The position numbers and the translations under genes were made by a program. A stretch of DNA of 64,000 bases from Salibacterium lacus (GTDB lineage Bacteria > Bacillota > Bacilli > Bacillales > Marinococcaceae): contig NZ_JBHUML010000002.1 in the NCBI RefSeq assembly GCF_042684865.1, forward strand, positions 1,488,001-1,552,000, written 5' to 3'. The notes beneath the pieces are model-generated. The model worked only from the letters and a program-made list of their open reading frames with translations. It ran no database searches and had not been told where the DNA came from. Of the stretch, positions 23,921 to 32,002 are shown piece by piece. The stretch's first letter is position 1. Each line of letters begins with the position of its first letter.

Positions 23921-24060
23921 AAGTGTCGGTAAAACCGAAATAACAGACATGTTGACATGCAAAGTGTCCAGTACATTTTTTTACTGGACACTTCGGAAGA
24001 AAACATAAGACAAAATGGTCCATAACCTGTTTTTACAGACACTTCGTCAGCCATTCTGTC
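23921..24060. repeat. Alternating GTGTCC/GGACAC motif array upstream of catalase
   Basis: AAGTGTC, AGACAT, AAGTGTCC, GGACACTT, GGTCCAT, AGACACTT and CTGTCTG have GTC/GAC centres at 23926, 23947, 23967, 23988, 24019, 24039 and 24059: orientation alternates and spacing is 20-21 bp except one 31-bp step. The third and fourth units form a perfect 12-bp dyad AAGTGTCCAGTA/TACTGGACACTT. Confidence 0.5.
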
Positions 24061-24103
24061 TGTTACCACTACTCTACGCCTCTGATCCACAGACATTGCG
24101 GCC

Positions 24104-24140
24104 AAAAAAATCCCGGATGCGTAGTCGGCATCCGGGATTT
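24104..24140 (-). terminator. Intrinsic terminator after aldo/keto reductase gene
   Basis: AAATCCCGGATGC and GCATCCGGGATTT stem with T7 on the minus strand. Confidence 0.92.
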
Positions 24141-24145
24141 ACTTC

Positions 24146-25087
24146 TTATGATTTGAAGATACGGTCAATCTCTGCGGTTTCTTCGTCCGTGAGATGGACA
24201 TCGATGGTTTTCAGGTTATCCACCACCTGTTCCGGCCGTTTGGCACCGGGGATCACAGCGTCGACTGCGTTTCTTGTTAAATACCAGGCAAGGACAACGT
24301 GAGCCGTACCGGCTCCTTTATTTTCCGCCATGCGGCGTACCTGATCTACTTTTTCCAGGTTCTCTTTGAACGCTTCTCCCTGGAACATCGGACTGTCCGC
24401 GCGGATGTCGTCCGCTGCGAACGTTGTATTTTGATCATACTTTCCGGCAAGCAGACCGGAAGCGAGCGGGAAGTACGGAATAAACGTGATGCCCTTTTCC
24501 TGTACGAGTGGCAGCATATCCTGTTCCGCCCCGCGCTTAAACAGGTTGTATTCCGACTGGATCACATCAACGTGTCCATCCTGATCCGCATCTTTAAGCT
24601 GATCGACGGAGAAATTGGATACGCCGATGGAGCGGATTTTTCCTTCTTCTCTCAGCCGCTGCAATGCACCGACGGCTTCGGCTTTCGGCGTGTCTTCATC
24701 TGGAAAGTGAATGTAAAAGAGATCCACGTAATCTGTCTGCATCCGCTTCAGGCTGTCTTCCACCGCCTGCTTTAGAAAATCAGGATGATTGTTGAAAACC
24801 ATCTCTCCGTCTTTAAAGGAATGGGCTGCTTTTGTCGCGATAGCTGCTTCACGGCGGTTTCCGCGTTCTTTTATCACATCGCCGATAAGCTCTTCAGAAC
24901 GGCCCATCCCGTAAGCGTATGCTGTATCCAGAAAGTTCATCCCATAATCAAGAGCGTCGTGGACAACCTTTTTGCCCTGCTCTTCATCCAGGTTCGGATA
25001 AATGTTGTGGCCGCCTACTGCGTTTGTTCCGACTCCAATGGGATGAACCGTAACATCGGAGCGGCCGAGTGTTGTTTCTTTTTTCAT
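24146..25087 (-). CDS. Aldo/keto reductase
   Basis: NADPH-dependent aldo/keto reductase of 313 aa. Catalytic residues by position: Asp54 and Tyr59 in FLDTAYAYGMGRSEE, Lys86 in IATKAAHS and a His in LFYIHFPD. The phosphate-binding end lies near VIPGAKRPEQV. The group resembles general stress AKRs of bacilli such as YqkF; the substrate is unknown. RBS AAAGGATG. It lies 21 bp after the YfmJ-like oxidoreductase gene and the two are probably co-transcribed. Confidence 0.88.
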   Translation of the reverse strand: MKKETTLGRSDVTVHPIGVGTNAVGGHNIYPNLDEEQGKKVVHDALDYGMNFLDTAYAYGMGRSEELIGDVIKERGNRREAAIATKAAHSFKDGEMVFNNHPDFLKQAVEDSLKRMQTDYVDLFYIHFPDEDTPKAEAVGALQRLREEGKIRSIGVSNFSVDQLKDADQDGHVDVIQSEYNLFKRGAEQDMLPLVQEKGITFIPYFPLASGLLAGKYDQNTTFAADDIRADSPMFQGEAFKENLEKVDQVRRMAENKGAGTAHVVLAWYLTRNAVDAVIPGAKRPEQVVDNLKTIDVHLTDEETAEIDRIFKS

Positions 25088-25108
25088 TCCAAATCATCCT
25101 TTCCCTGT

Positions 25109-26128
25109 TTACTTCGAAGGCTCACTTACTTTCACAAGCTGCTTGCCGAGGTTTTCGCCGGTGAATAAACCGAGAAATGCGTCCGGTACGTTCTCAAATC
25201 CTTCGACAATGGTTTCTTCATACGTCAATTTTCCTTCGGACAGCCATGCAGCCAGTTTCTCGCTTCCTTCCTGAAAACGGGGAGCGTAATCACTGACAAT
25301 AAAGCCCTGGATCAAGGCCCGGCTCTTCACAAGAATCGGCTGCACTCTCGGACCAACATCAGCTTCTGTTTTGTTGTAGGAAGAAATCGCGCCGCAGACC
25401 GGTATCCGGGCGAAATCGTTCAACTGCGACATCACAGCATCCGACACCGGACCTCCGACGTTGTCAAAGTAGACGTCTACGCCTTTCGGGCAGGCCTCTT
25501 CCAGAGCAGCTGTCAGATCAGACACCTGATTGTAATTCACCGTCTCATCAAAACCGAGTTCATTTTTCAGGTACTCTGTCTTCTTATTCGTGCCGGCAAT
25601 ACCGACAACGCGGGCCCCGCGAAGCTTAGCGATCTGTCCGGCGGCCATGCCGACAGCGCCGGCTGCCCCGGAGATAACCACTGTTTCACCGGCAGCCGGT
25701 TTTCCGATATCAAGCATGCCGAAATAAGCCGTCAAGCCGGTGATGCCGAGAATCCCCAGATAGGCGGATAACGGCGCAATAGTGTCGTCAATTTTGCGGA
25801 CTGCCGCATCTTCAATGGTATTGTATCGTCTCCAGCCGAGCATCCCCATCACTTTGTCCCCTGGTTCAAACAGGCTGGACTTGGATTCCACCACTTCGCC
25901 GACGACAGTACCGTTTATGACTTCGTTGACTTCAAAAGGTTCAACGTAAGATTTTGCACTGCTCATCCGGCCGCGCATGTAAGGGTCGACCGATAAGTAT
26001 ATCGTTTTCACAAGAACCTGGCCGTCCTGCGGTTGCTCAATGGATTCTTCCTGATAGTCAAATGTGTCGTGGGAAGGCATACCTTCCGGGCGTTCTGCCA
26101 ATAGAATTTTTTCATTTGTTTCGGGCAT
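25109..26128 (-). CDS. yfmJ: NADP-dependent zinc-free MDR oxidoreductase (YfmJ-like)
   Basis: Medium-chain reductase of the leukotriene B4 dehydrogenase/curcumin reductase group, 339 aa, the same length as B. subtilis YfmJ. Rossmann motif VVISGAAGAVGMAAGQIAKL (about residues 150-169), YFDNVGGPVSDAV typical of the group, and no zinc-binding Cys cluster. Members reduce alpha,beta-unsaturated carbonyls. The start ATG follows GGGAGATG; a longer frame begins 24 codons upstream with no ribosome site. Confidence 0.85.
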   Translation of the reverse strand: MPETNEKILLAERPEGMPSHDTFDYQEESIEQPQDGQVLVKTIYLSVDPYMRGRMSSAKSYVEPFEVNEVINGTVVGEVVESKSSLFEPGDKVMGMLGWRRYNTIEDAAVRKIDDTIAPLSAYLGILGITGLTAYFGMLDIGKPAAGETVVISGAAGAVGMAAGQIAKLRGARVVGIAGTNKKTEYLKNELGFDETVNYNQVSDLTAALEEACPKGVDVYFDNVGGPVSDAVMSQLNDFARIPVCGAISSYNKTEADVGPRVQPILVKSRALIQGFIVSDYAPRFQEGSEKLAAWLSEGKLTYEETIVEGFENVPDAFLGLFTGENLGKQLVKVSEPSK

Positions 26129-26311
26129 GGTATCACATCTCCCTTTAGTAATGTCACGTACACCTCTATTTTCTACCACTGTTTTCCTTTTGTAAAACAT
26201 TACGATTTACCTTAAACAAAACACAAGGTTGGGGAAACGAGGAGTATTCAGCTTAGAAGGGCAGCGGAGGTGAACCCGGAACATGCTGGGAAGCATTCAT
26301 TTTTACTTAAT
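26129..26311. other. Intergenic gap without recognised gene
   Basis: Separates licR from yfmJ on the same strand. Contains the yfmJ upstream region and no convincing open frame with a ribosome site. Confidence 0.3.
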
Positions 26312-26345
26312 GAAAAAAACAGGCACCGTTTCCGGCCCCTGCTTC
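26312..26345 (-). terminator. Intrinsic terminator after licR
   Basis: Minus strand CAGGGGCC-ggaaa-CGGTGCCTG (one mismatch) followed by T7. Confidence 0.75.
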
Positions 26346-26351
26346 CTCGTT

Positions 26352-28286
26352 TCAGGATAAAAAAAGACGTATGAATTCGTTTCTGGTGCTGCAGTGAACA
26401 AGCTGCTGGACGAGGGAGAGGTCATCAATAACAGCACCCAGGCTTTTGTACAGTATCTGCAGATCCCGGCGGCTGTTTTTTTCCACGCTTAACAGGCATA
26501 CAAGCTGCACACGTTTATCGTTCCAGAGAATCGGCTTCTGCAGGGTGCATACAGCGAGAAAGGTCGTTTCTGTCTGCGGGGTGATGGGATGCGGAACCGC
26601 CGTCATGTTGCCGAAGCTGGTCGGCGCGGCATCCTCGCGTTCATATAATTTTTCCAGGAAGCCTTCCTCCGTATATCCCTTTTCCTTCAACTGACTGCTC
26701 AAAAAATGCAGCACGTCTTCCTTTGAAGACAAATCCTGCTGCAGAAAAATCAGTTCATCTTTTACATACTCCAGCATGCTTCTCTGTTGATCGCGGGACA
26801 CGACATGTTCCACTTTTTTCAGATCCCCTTCTCCAAGAATGGTGTTGACCTGGATGACAGGAATGGGGAGGTCTTCGGGAATCGCAATGGTACTGATAAG
26901 AAAATCGAGTTCCTGCAGGGGGATGCTGGAAAGATTATAATACTCTGTCGTACCGGCCAGCTCCAGCTGCGAACCGAAGCGGGCCTGCAGTTTGTAGTAA
27001 ATCAGCTGGGCACTGCCTGCTCCCGAAGCACAGACGATCATGCAGCGTTTCGGTTTTTTCTCCAGGTTTTTTCGTTCCATAGCCGCTCCGAAATGAAGCG
27101 CAATATAACCAATTTCGCTTTCTTCAATGCTGACGTTCTCTTCTTTTTCCAGAACCATTCCCGCAATCACCGCCGCTTCAAAGGAAGCGGGATAGTTGGC
27201 TTTAATATCATCCAGCAGTGGATTGCGGATATTCATGCCGTAACGGTACCGGTTTACCGCCGGTTTTAAGTGGAGACTGAGGCCGATCTGTAATTCCCGG
27301 TCGTGCCGGACGTCAAGGTCCAGTTTCTCCTCCACTTCCTCCAGTATGGCGGAGGTGAGGAAGTAGGCACGTTCATCCATGACTGCTTCGATGCGGTCTT
27401 CTGTCATATTCGTTTCAGAAATCATTTTGGTACCAAGCAGGTGCATCGCAATGTAGGCAATTTCTACTTCCGGAAATGTGACTCCGACGGCATGTTCCAC
27501 TTTTTTCACAATTGTTTCTGCCACTTCATATTCCTTCTGGTCCATGATTTCATCGAATTCTTTCGAGTAAAAAGAAATATGGTGGCCGGACTGTACCCGT
27601 TTGCATGTGATGGCCGTATGAATAAATAGATTATTTAATGCAATATCTGACAAGGTGATATCGTGTTCTTTTATTTCTTCCACGATGATATCCCATACTT
27701 CATTCATGTTATCTTTCATCAGCCACGGCAGCCGGCTGTTGAACCGGGCGGCTTCGTTTTTGATACTGCGGTCGAATACATACTCAGACATGCAGAACCG
27801 GAGTTTCATTTCGCTGCCGCTGACTTTCAACCCGTAGTTCGGCCGGTTCTCGAGGGTGATATCATATGTCTGTAAAATATCCCGGACGATACGGATGTCA
27901 TTTTGAATCGTGGAGCGGCTGATGAGCAGTTCATCTGCCATATCATCCAGTTTCACATATTCCCCTGCCAGCAGCAGGCGCTTCATTAAATAGTTCACCC
28001 GTTCTTCCGGTTCATCCGGCATCATTTGGTTCGGCGCTGTATCTTCCTGAAAAATCTGTTCCAGATAATGGCGGAACTTGTCGTCATCATCAATCCGCAG
28101 TTCATATCCCCTCGCATGCAGGGCTTGTATGACAGCGCCGTGACGGGCAAGCGCGTCATTCAGCTGTTTGATATCATTTCGTGTTGTCCGCGTCGTCACC
28201 TCATTTTGATGCGCGAGATACCTGCTTGTAAGCGGGGTATCTGCCGCCATAAACTCACGGAGAAGCATCATGCAGCGTACATTCAT
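26352..28286 (-). CDS. licR: PRD-containing transcriptional activator LicR
   Basis: 644-aa activator of a PTS operon in the LicR/MtlR family. Order: N-terminal helix-turn-helix (about 1-60), a second wHTH of the Mga type (about 85-140, MADELLISRSTIQNDIRIV), two PTS regulation domains (about 185-400) with conserved His residues, an EIIB-like domain with Cys in MIVCASGAGSAQ, and an EIIA domain of the mannitol/fructose type with the His in MTAVPHPI. Phosphorylation by HPr and EII tunes its activity. It is the last gene of the operon it should control, 68 bp after the glycosidase gene. Confidence 0.9.
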   Translation of the reverse strand: MNVRCMMLLREFMAADTPLTSRYLAHQNEVTTRTTRNDIKQLNDALARHGAVIQALHARGYELRIDDDDKFRHYLEQIFQEDTAPNQMMPDEPEERVNYLMKRLLLAGEYVKLDDMADELLISRSTIQNDIRIVRDILQTYDITLENRPNYGLKVSGSEMKLRFCMSEYVFDRSIKNEAARFNSRLPWLMKDNMNEVWDIIVEEIKEHDITLSDIALNNLFIHTAITCKRVQSGHHISFYSKEFDEIMDQKEYEVAETIVKKVEHAVGVTFPEVEIAYIAMHLLGTKMISETNMTEDRIEAVMDERAYFLTSAILEEVEEKLDLDVRHDRELQIGLSLHLKPAVNRYRYGMNIRNPLLDDIKANYPASFEAAVIAGMVLEKEENVSIEESEIGYIALHFGAAMERKNLEKKPKRCMIVCASGAGSAQLIYYKLQARFGSQLELAGTTEYYNLSSIPLQELDFLISTIAIPEDLPIPVIQVNTILGEGDLKKVEHVVSRDQQRSMLEYVKDELIFLQQDLSSKEDVLHFLSSQLKEKGYTEEGFLEKLYEREDAAPTSFGNMTAVPHPITPQTETTFLAVCTLQKPILWNDKRVQLVCLLSVEKNSRRDLQILYKSLGAVIDDLSLVQQLVHCSTRNEFIRLFLS

Positions 28287-28354
28287 AACTTCCCTCCTTT
28301 CCTTAGAAGAAGGCCCTGACTACAACGGTCAGCACCTTCCTCTTTGCTGCTTTA

Positions 28355-29743
28355 TTAAAATCCGTTATTTTCTGCTGTTTCTTTAAACCAGTCTGCGCTT
28401 TTCTTTGCGGTTCTTTCTTTGGTATCCAGATCCACTGCAAAGAACCCGTATCTATTCTTATACGCATTCATCCAGGACCAGTTATCCATAAAGGACCATA
28501 GGTGGTACCCTTTTGCGTTGGCCCCTTCCTGAATGGCCTGGTGAAGCCATTTCAGATGGCCTTTCATAAAATCGATGCGGTAATCATCCTGAATCTGACC
28601 GTTTTCCAGAAACCGTTCTTCATTCTGAACGCCCATCCCGTTTTCTGATATAAATGATTCTATATTGCCGTAGTTTTCTTTCAGATTCATCATAATGTCA
28701 TAGATACCTTTTTCGTAAATTTCCCATCCCCGGTACGGATTCATCTTCCGTCCCGGCATCTCGTACATGTCAAAAAACCAATCCATCATGAAAGGACCAT
28801 AGGGATTCGGAAGATGTTCTTTGGCCTTGACCCGGCGCGGCTGATAGTAGTTGATACCGAGAATATCTGCTGTGTTTTCCCGTATCAGGCTGCTGTCGCC
28901 TTCTTTCGTTTCCGGAAGCTGGCCGTGTTCCTCGAGAATATCAAGCAGTTCCCGGGGAAAGTCTCCCTTCACGGCCGGATCCAGAAAACTCCGATTAAAA
29001 AACAGATCGGCAATACGGGACGCCCGTAGATCCGCCGGATTACTGCTTCTCGGGTACGACGGTGTCAGATTCAGGATAATCCCAATTTTTGCTTCCGGCA
29101 TCGAAATAGACCGGAATACCTGCACCGCTTTGGCGTGAGCAATGATCGTGTGATAGGCCACCTGCGCCGCCCGCTTAAAATCCACGACATTCGGATAGTG
29201 AAAATCGTACAGATATCCCCCTTCCACCGGCACAATCGGTTCATTAAACGTAAACCATGTCGACACTCTGTCCCCGAACCGCTCGAAACATTCTTTCGCA
29301 AAGGCGGTATAGGCCTCGGTCACGTACCGATTCTCCCAGCCGCCGATTTTCTGCATCTCCATCGGCATATCAAAGTGGAACAGATTCACAAACGGTTCGA
29401 TTCCCTGGGAAAGCAGCTCATCAATCACATTGCTGTAAAACATCACGGCTTCTTCATTTACTGCCCCGTCGCCATCAGGGATGAGGCGTGACCAGGATAT
29501 CGAGAACCGGAATGTGTTATGACCGATTTCTTTCATTCTACGAATATCTTCTTTGTACCGGTGGTAAAAATCAGATGTTTCCTCCGGACCGACTCCTTCA
29601 AAAAAGCGGTCCGGCTCTCTGGAATACCAGTAGTCCCATATATTCCATCCTTTGCCGCCTTCAAAGGCCGCTCCTTCAATCTGGGTGGCAGATACAGCAC
29701 TGCCCCACCAGAACCCTTCCGGAAAACGATATTCAAGTGTCAT
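28355..29743 (-). CDS. licH: Family GH1 6-phospho-beta-glucosidase
   Basis: GH1 glycosidase of 462 aa. Acid/base Glu168 lies in WFTFNEPI and the nucleophile Glu367 in FISENGMG. In the sugar-binding loop the usual Glu of plain glucosidases (DNFEW) is Ser (DNWSW), followed by YKNRYG; Ser, Lys and Tyr here are the phosphate contacts of 6-phospho enzymes, so it should cleave phosphorylated cellobiose or other beta-glucosides delivered by the adjacent PTS. B. subtilis LicH is a GH4 enzyme, so this is a functional rather than a strict homologue of licH. 15 bp after licA. Confidence 0.85.
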   Translation of the reverse strand: MTLEYRFPEGFWWGSAVSATQIEGAAFEGGKGWNIWDYWYSREPDRFFEGVGPEETSDFYHRYKEDIRRMKEIGHNTFRFSISWSRLIPDGDGAVNEEAVMFYSNVIDELLSQGIEPFVNLFHFDMPMEMQKIGGWENRYVTEAYTAFAKECFERFGDRVSTWFTFNEPIVPVEGGYLYDFHYPNVVDFKRAAQVAYHTIIAHAKAVQVFRSISMPEAKIGIILNLTPSYPRSSNPADLRASRIADLFFNRSFLDPAVKGDFPRELLDILEEHGQLPETKEGDSSLIRENTADILGINYYQPRRVKAKEHLPNPYGPFMMDWFFDMYEMPGRKMNPYRGWEIYEKGIYDIMMNLKENYGNIESFISENGMGVQNEERFLENGQIQDDYRIDFMKGHLKWLHQAIQEGANAKGYHLWSFMDNWSWMNAYKNRYGFFAVDLDTKERTAKKSADWFKETAENNGF

Positions 29744-29758
29744 GTCGAACGCTCCTCC

Positions 29759-30064
29759 TTATTTATTGCGGTAGATTTCGATAATTTCCACGGCCAGATC
29801 CCGAACCGTCATCGAGGTCATGAGATGGTCCTGGGAATGAACGAGCATCACATTCAGAGGTGCGTCATCACCGTTTGCTTCCTGCTGAAGCAGTCTCGTC
29901 TGAAATTCGTGCGCCTTACCAAGCTCGGTGCCGGCTTCTTCAATCAGCTCATCCGCACGTTTGAAATCATCTTTTTTTGCTTCCTGAATGGCTTCCATCG
30001 CGCTTGATTTTCCGTTTCCTGCGTATAAAATAATCTGAAATGCGGTTTCTGTTATTTCTTCCAT
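29759..30064 (-). CDS. licA: PTS lactose/cellobiose-family IIA component
   Basis: 101-aa EIIA of the lactose/cellobiose (Lac) family: all-helical, with the phosphorylated His in the conserved MLVHSQDHLMTSM (about residue 76-78). It transfers phosphate from HPr to the IIB protein. Gene order B-C-A matches licBCA. Confidence 0.92.
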   Translation of the reverse strand: MEEITETAFQIILYAGNGKSSAMEAIQEAKKDDFKRADELIEEAGTELGKAHEFQTRLLQQEANGDDAPLNVMLVHSQDHLMTSMTVRDLAVEIIEIYRNK

Positions 30065-30095
30065 GGTTGGTTTCCCTCCTGCCTTCCACCTTTAT

Positions 30096-31400
30096 CTATT
30101 CTTTTGATGCTTCGCCGTCCTCCTGCTGTTCAGACTCGTAATACTGCTTATCCATGATTTTCAGGAACGGCCACCAGATGAAAAAGACAATAAACATACT
30201 GACTACCTGAATGGCTGCCCCCTGCCAGGCATTTCCGGTCGCGAGAAAACCACTTAAGAGAGGCGGCGTTGTCCACGGTACAATCACACCAGCCGGTTTC
30301 GGCACAAACCCTGCTGCCATCGAGAAATACACCACGACAGCTACGACAACCGGTGCAAGCAGCCAGGGCACAAGCACCAAAGGATTCATAATAATCGGCA
30401 GACCGAAAATAATCGGTTCGTTCACATTGAAAATACCAGCCGGCGCTGACACGCGTCCGACCTGTTTCATCTGACGGCTTCGGCCAATCAGAAAAATACC
30501 GATAATAACCGCGAGTGTCATCCCGGATCCGCCGATACCGACAATAAACGTATCAATGAACTGCTTTGTCACAATATTCGGAAGTTCTTCTCCGGCCTGA
30601 AAAGCTTCAAGGTTCTGATTGTTCAGCGTGTACCAGATCGGATCCAGCACAGAATTGACAAGAATCTGACCGTGCAGGCCGAAAAACCAGAACAGCTGAA
30701 TAAGAAGTACCGCCACGATCGTTGCCGGAAGACCTCCTCCCAGTACGGTGAGTGGTTCCTGCAAAACGGTATAAATGAAATTCTGTACCGTATCAAAAGG
30801 CGTTAAGCCAAAAAGAATACGGATGATAAGAAAGAGAAATAATGTCATCGCAATCGGGATGAGGGCACTGAATGAACGGGTCACAGCCCCCGGGACCCCG
30901 GCCGGCATTTTTATCGTCCAGTCCCGGTTCACAAAAAACCGGTACACTTCCGCTCCGAGAAAGGCCGTTAGTATCCCGAGAAACAACCCTTCTGCTCCGA
31001 TACTTGCGGTCGGAATCACACCACTTGTTTCCTCGACCGTCTGCGGGGTAAGAATCAGAAAACCGGCAAGGGATACAACACCGCCGTATATTCCTTCCCC
31101 TCCGGCATGTTCTACCAGTTTATACCCTATACCTATAATGACAAACAATCCCATAATACTAAGAGTTGCAGCAGACGCCGGATTCAGCGCATTCTGATAG
31201 GCTGTATACGCCTCCTCACTCAAAAGCTGATCAAGAAACGGAAGATTCGCGATCACAACGAAAATAGATCCGAAAATGATGAGTGGCAGGGCGACCAGAA
31301 ATCCGTCACGCAAAGCGGTCAAATGACGATTGTTATTCAATTTCTCGGCAATAGGCATTAAAATTCGTTCCAGCAGGTCCATAAACTTACTGTTATTCAC
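30096..31400 (-). CDS. licC: PTS cellobiose-type IIC permease
   Basis: 434-aa EIIC of the lactose/cellobiose family with about ten hydrophobic segments. Family stretches include FNVNEPIIFGLPIIMNPLVLVPW, the conserved substrate-site loop NEPIIFG, and LHGQILVNSVLDPIW. It transports and phosphorylates beta-glucosides together with licB and licA. Ends 31 bp before licA. Confidence 0.92.
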   Translation of the reverse strand: MNNSKFMDLLERILMPIAEKLNNNRHLTALRDGFLVALPLIIFGSIFVVIANLPFLDQLLSEEAYTAYQNALNPASAATLSIMGLFVIIGIGYKLVEHAGGEGIYGGVVSLAGFLILTPQTVEETSGVIPTASIGAEGLFLGILTAFLGAEVYRFFVNRDWTIKMPAGVPGAVTRSFSALIPIAMTLFLFLIIRILFGLTPFDTVQNFIYTVLQEPLTVLGGGLPATIVAVLLIQLFWFFGLHGQILVNSVLDPIWYTLNNQNLEAFQAGEELPNIVTKQFIDTFIVGIGGSGMTLAVIIGIFLIGRSRQMKQVGRVSAPAGIFNVNEPIIFGLPIIMNPLVLVPWLLAPVVVAVVVYFSMAAGFVPKPAGVIVPWTTPPLLSGFLATGNAWQGAAIQVVSMFIVFFIWWPFLKIMDKQYYESEQQEDGEASKE

Positions 31401-31449
31401 AACACGTTCCCCCTGTTTTTCATATTATTTCTCCACCCCTTTTCTCCTT

Positions 31450-31761
31450 CTATTTCTGATCCATCAGTTCCAGCGCCTTGTTCAGTACGGCTTCCCCGTC
31501 AACCCGTCCGTATGCGACAGGATCGATAACATCGAGCGGTATCCCGATTTTTTCTGCTGCTTTGGAATACTTATTTTTCATGAATCTCATCTGCGGGCCG
31601 ATCAGCAGCACATCGGCCTGTTCCATTTCCGTTTCCGCTTTGTCCTGAGCCACGGCCCAGATACGAACATCCATATCTTTTGCTTCAGCCGCTTCCTCCA
31701 TTTTCGAGACAAGAAGACTTGTCGACATGCCGGCAGAGCACGCCAGTAAAATATTTGTCAC
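31450..31761 (-). CDS. licB: PTS cellobiose-type IIB component
   Basis: 103-aa EIIB of the lactose/cellobiose family, with the phosphorylated Cys8 in LLACSAGMSTS. It is the first gene of the operon, downstream of the cre site. RBS GGAGGAGATG. Confidence 0.93.
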   Translation of the reverse strand: MTNILLACSAGMSTSLLVSKMEEAAEAKDMDVRIWAVAQDKAETEMEQADVLLIGPQMRFMKNKYSKAAEKIGIPLDVIDPVAYGRVDGEAVLNKALELMDQK

Positions 31762-31813
31762 GGGGCATCTCCTCCTTCTTTGATTATCTTCAGTTTATGG
31801 GAAAAGGCGCGGT

Positions 31814-31828
31814 ATGAAAACGCATACT
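31814..31828. promoter_or_regulatory. cre site (CcpA) upstream of lic operon
   Basis: ATGAAAACGCATACT matches every defined position of WTGNAANCGNWNNCW, 52 bp before the licB start, predicting glucose repression of the operon. Confidence 0.75.
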
Positions 31829-31876
31829 TTTTCCGTTAAGAAGCGGAAATCGTTTAAAGAACAAGGGACGGGGGAT

Positions 31877-31915
31877 TTGTGAAACATTTAACGTTACCCC
31901 CTTTTTTGTTATAAT
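31877..31915 (+). promoter_or_regulatory. Promoter of NADH dehydrogenase gene with Rex-like operator
   Basis: TTGTGAAACATTTAACGT (31877-31894) matches TTGTGAA-N4-TTCACAA fully in the left arm and at 4 of 7 in the right. TTAACG within it, 16 bp, TATAAT forms a SigA promoter. Rex would respond to NADH/NAD+. Confidence 0.5.
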
Positions 31916-32002
31916 GAGGATGGTTATAATTGTTAACGTTTTAATCTTTGGACAAGACTTAGGATGTAAGGTTTTATATCTCAGCACAGAAAGGTGATCA
32001 TT

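Noticed and set aside
23962..23993. Intrinsic terminator at the 12-bp dyad AAGTGTCCAGTA/TACTGGACACTT
   Set aside because: The T run lies in the loop rather than after the stem, and the AKR gene already has a strong terminator at 24104-24140; the dyad belongs to the repeat array.
23796..24023. N-terminal extension of catalase
   Set aside because: It covers the repeat array and the promoter region, contains several Cys and no catalase similarity; the ATG at 23795 has the ribosome site.
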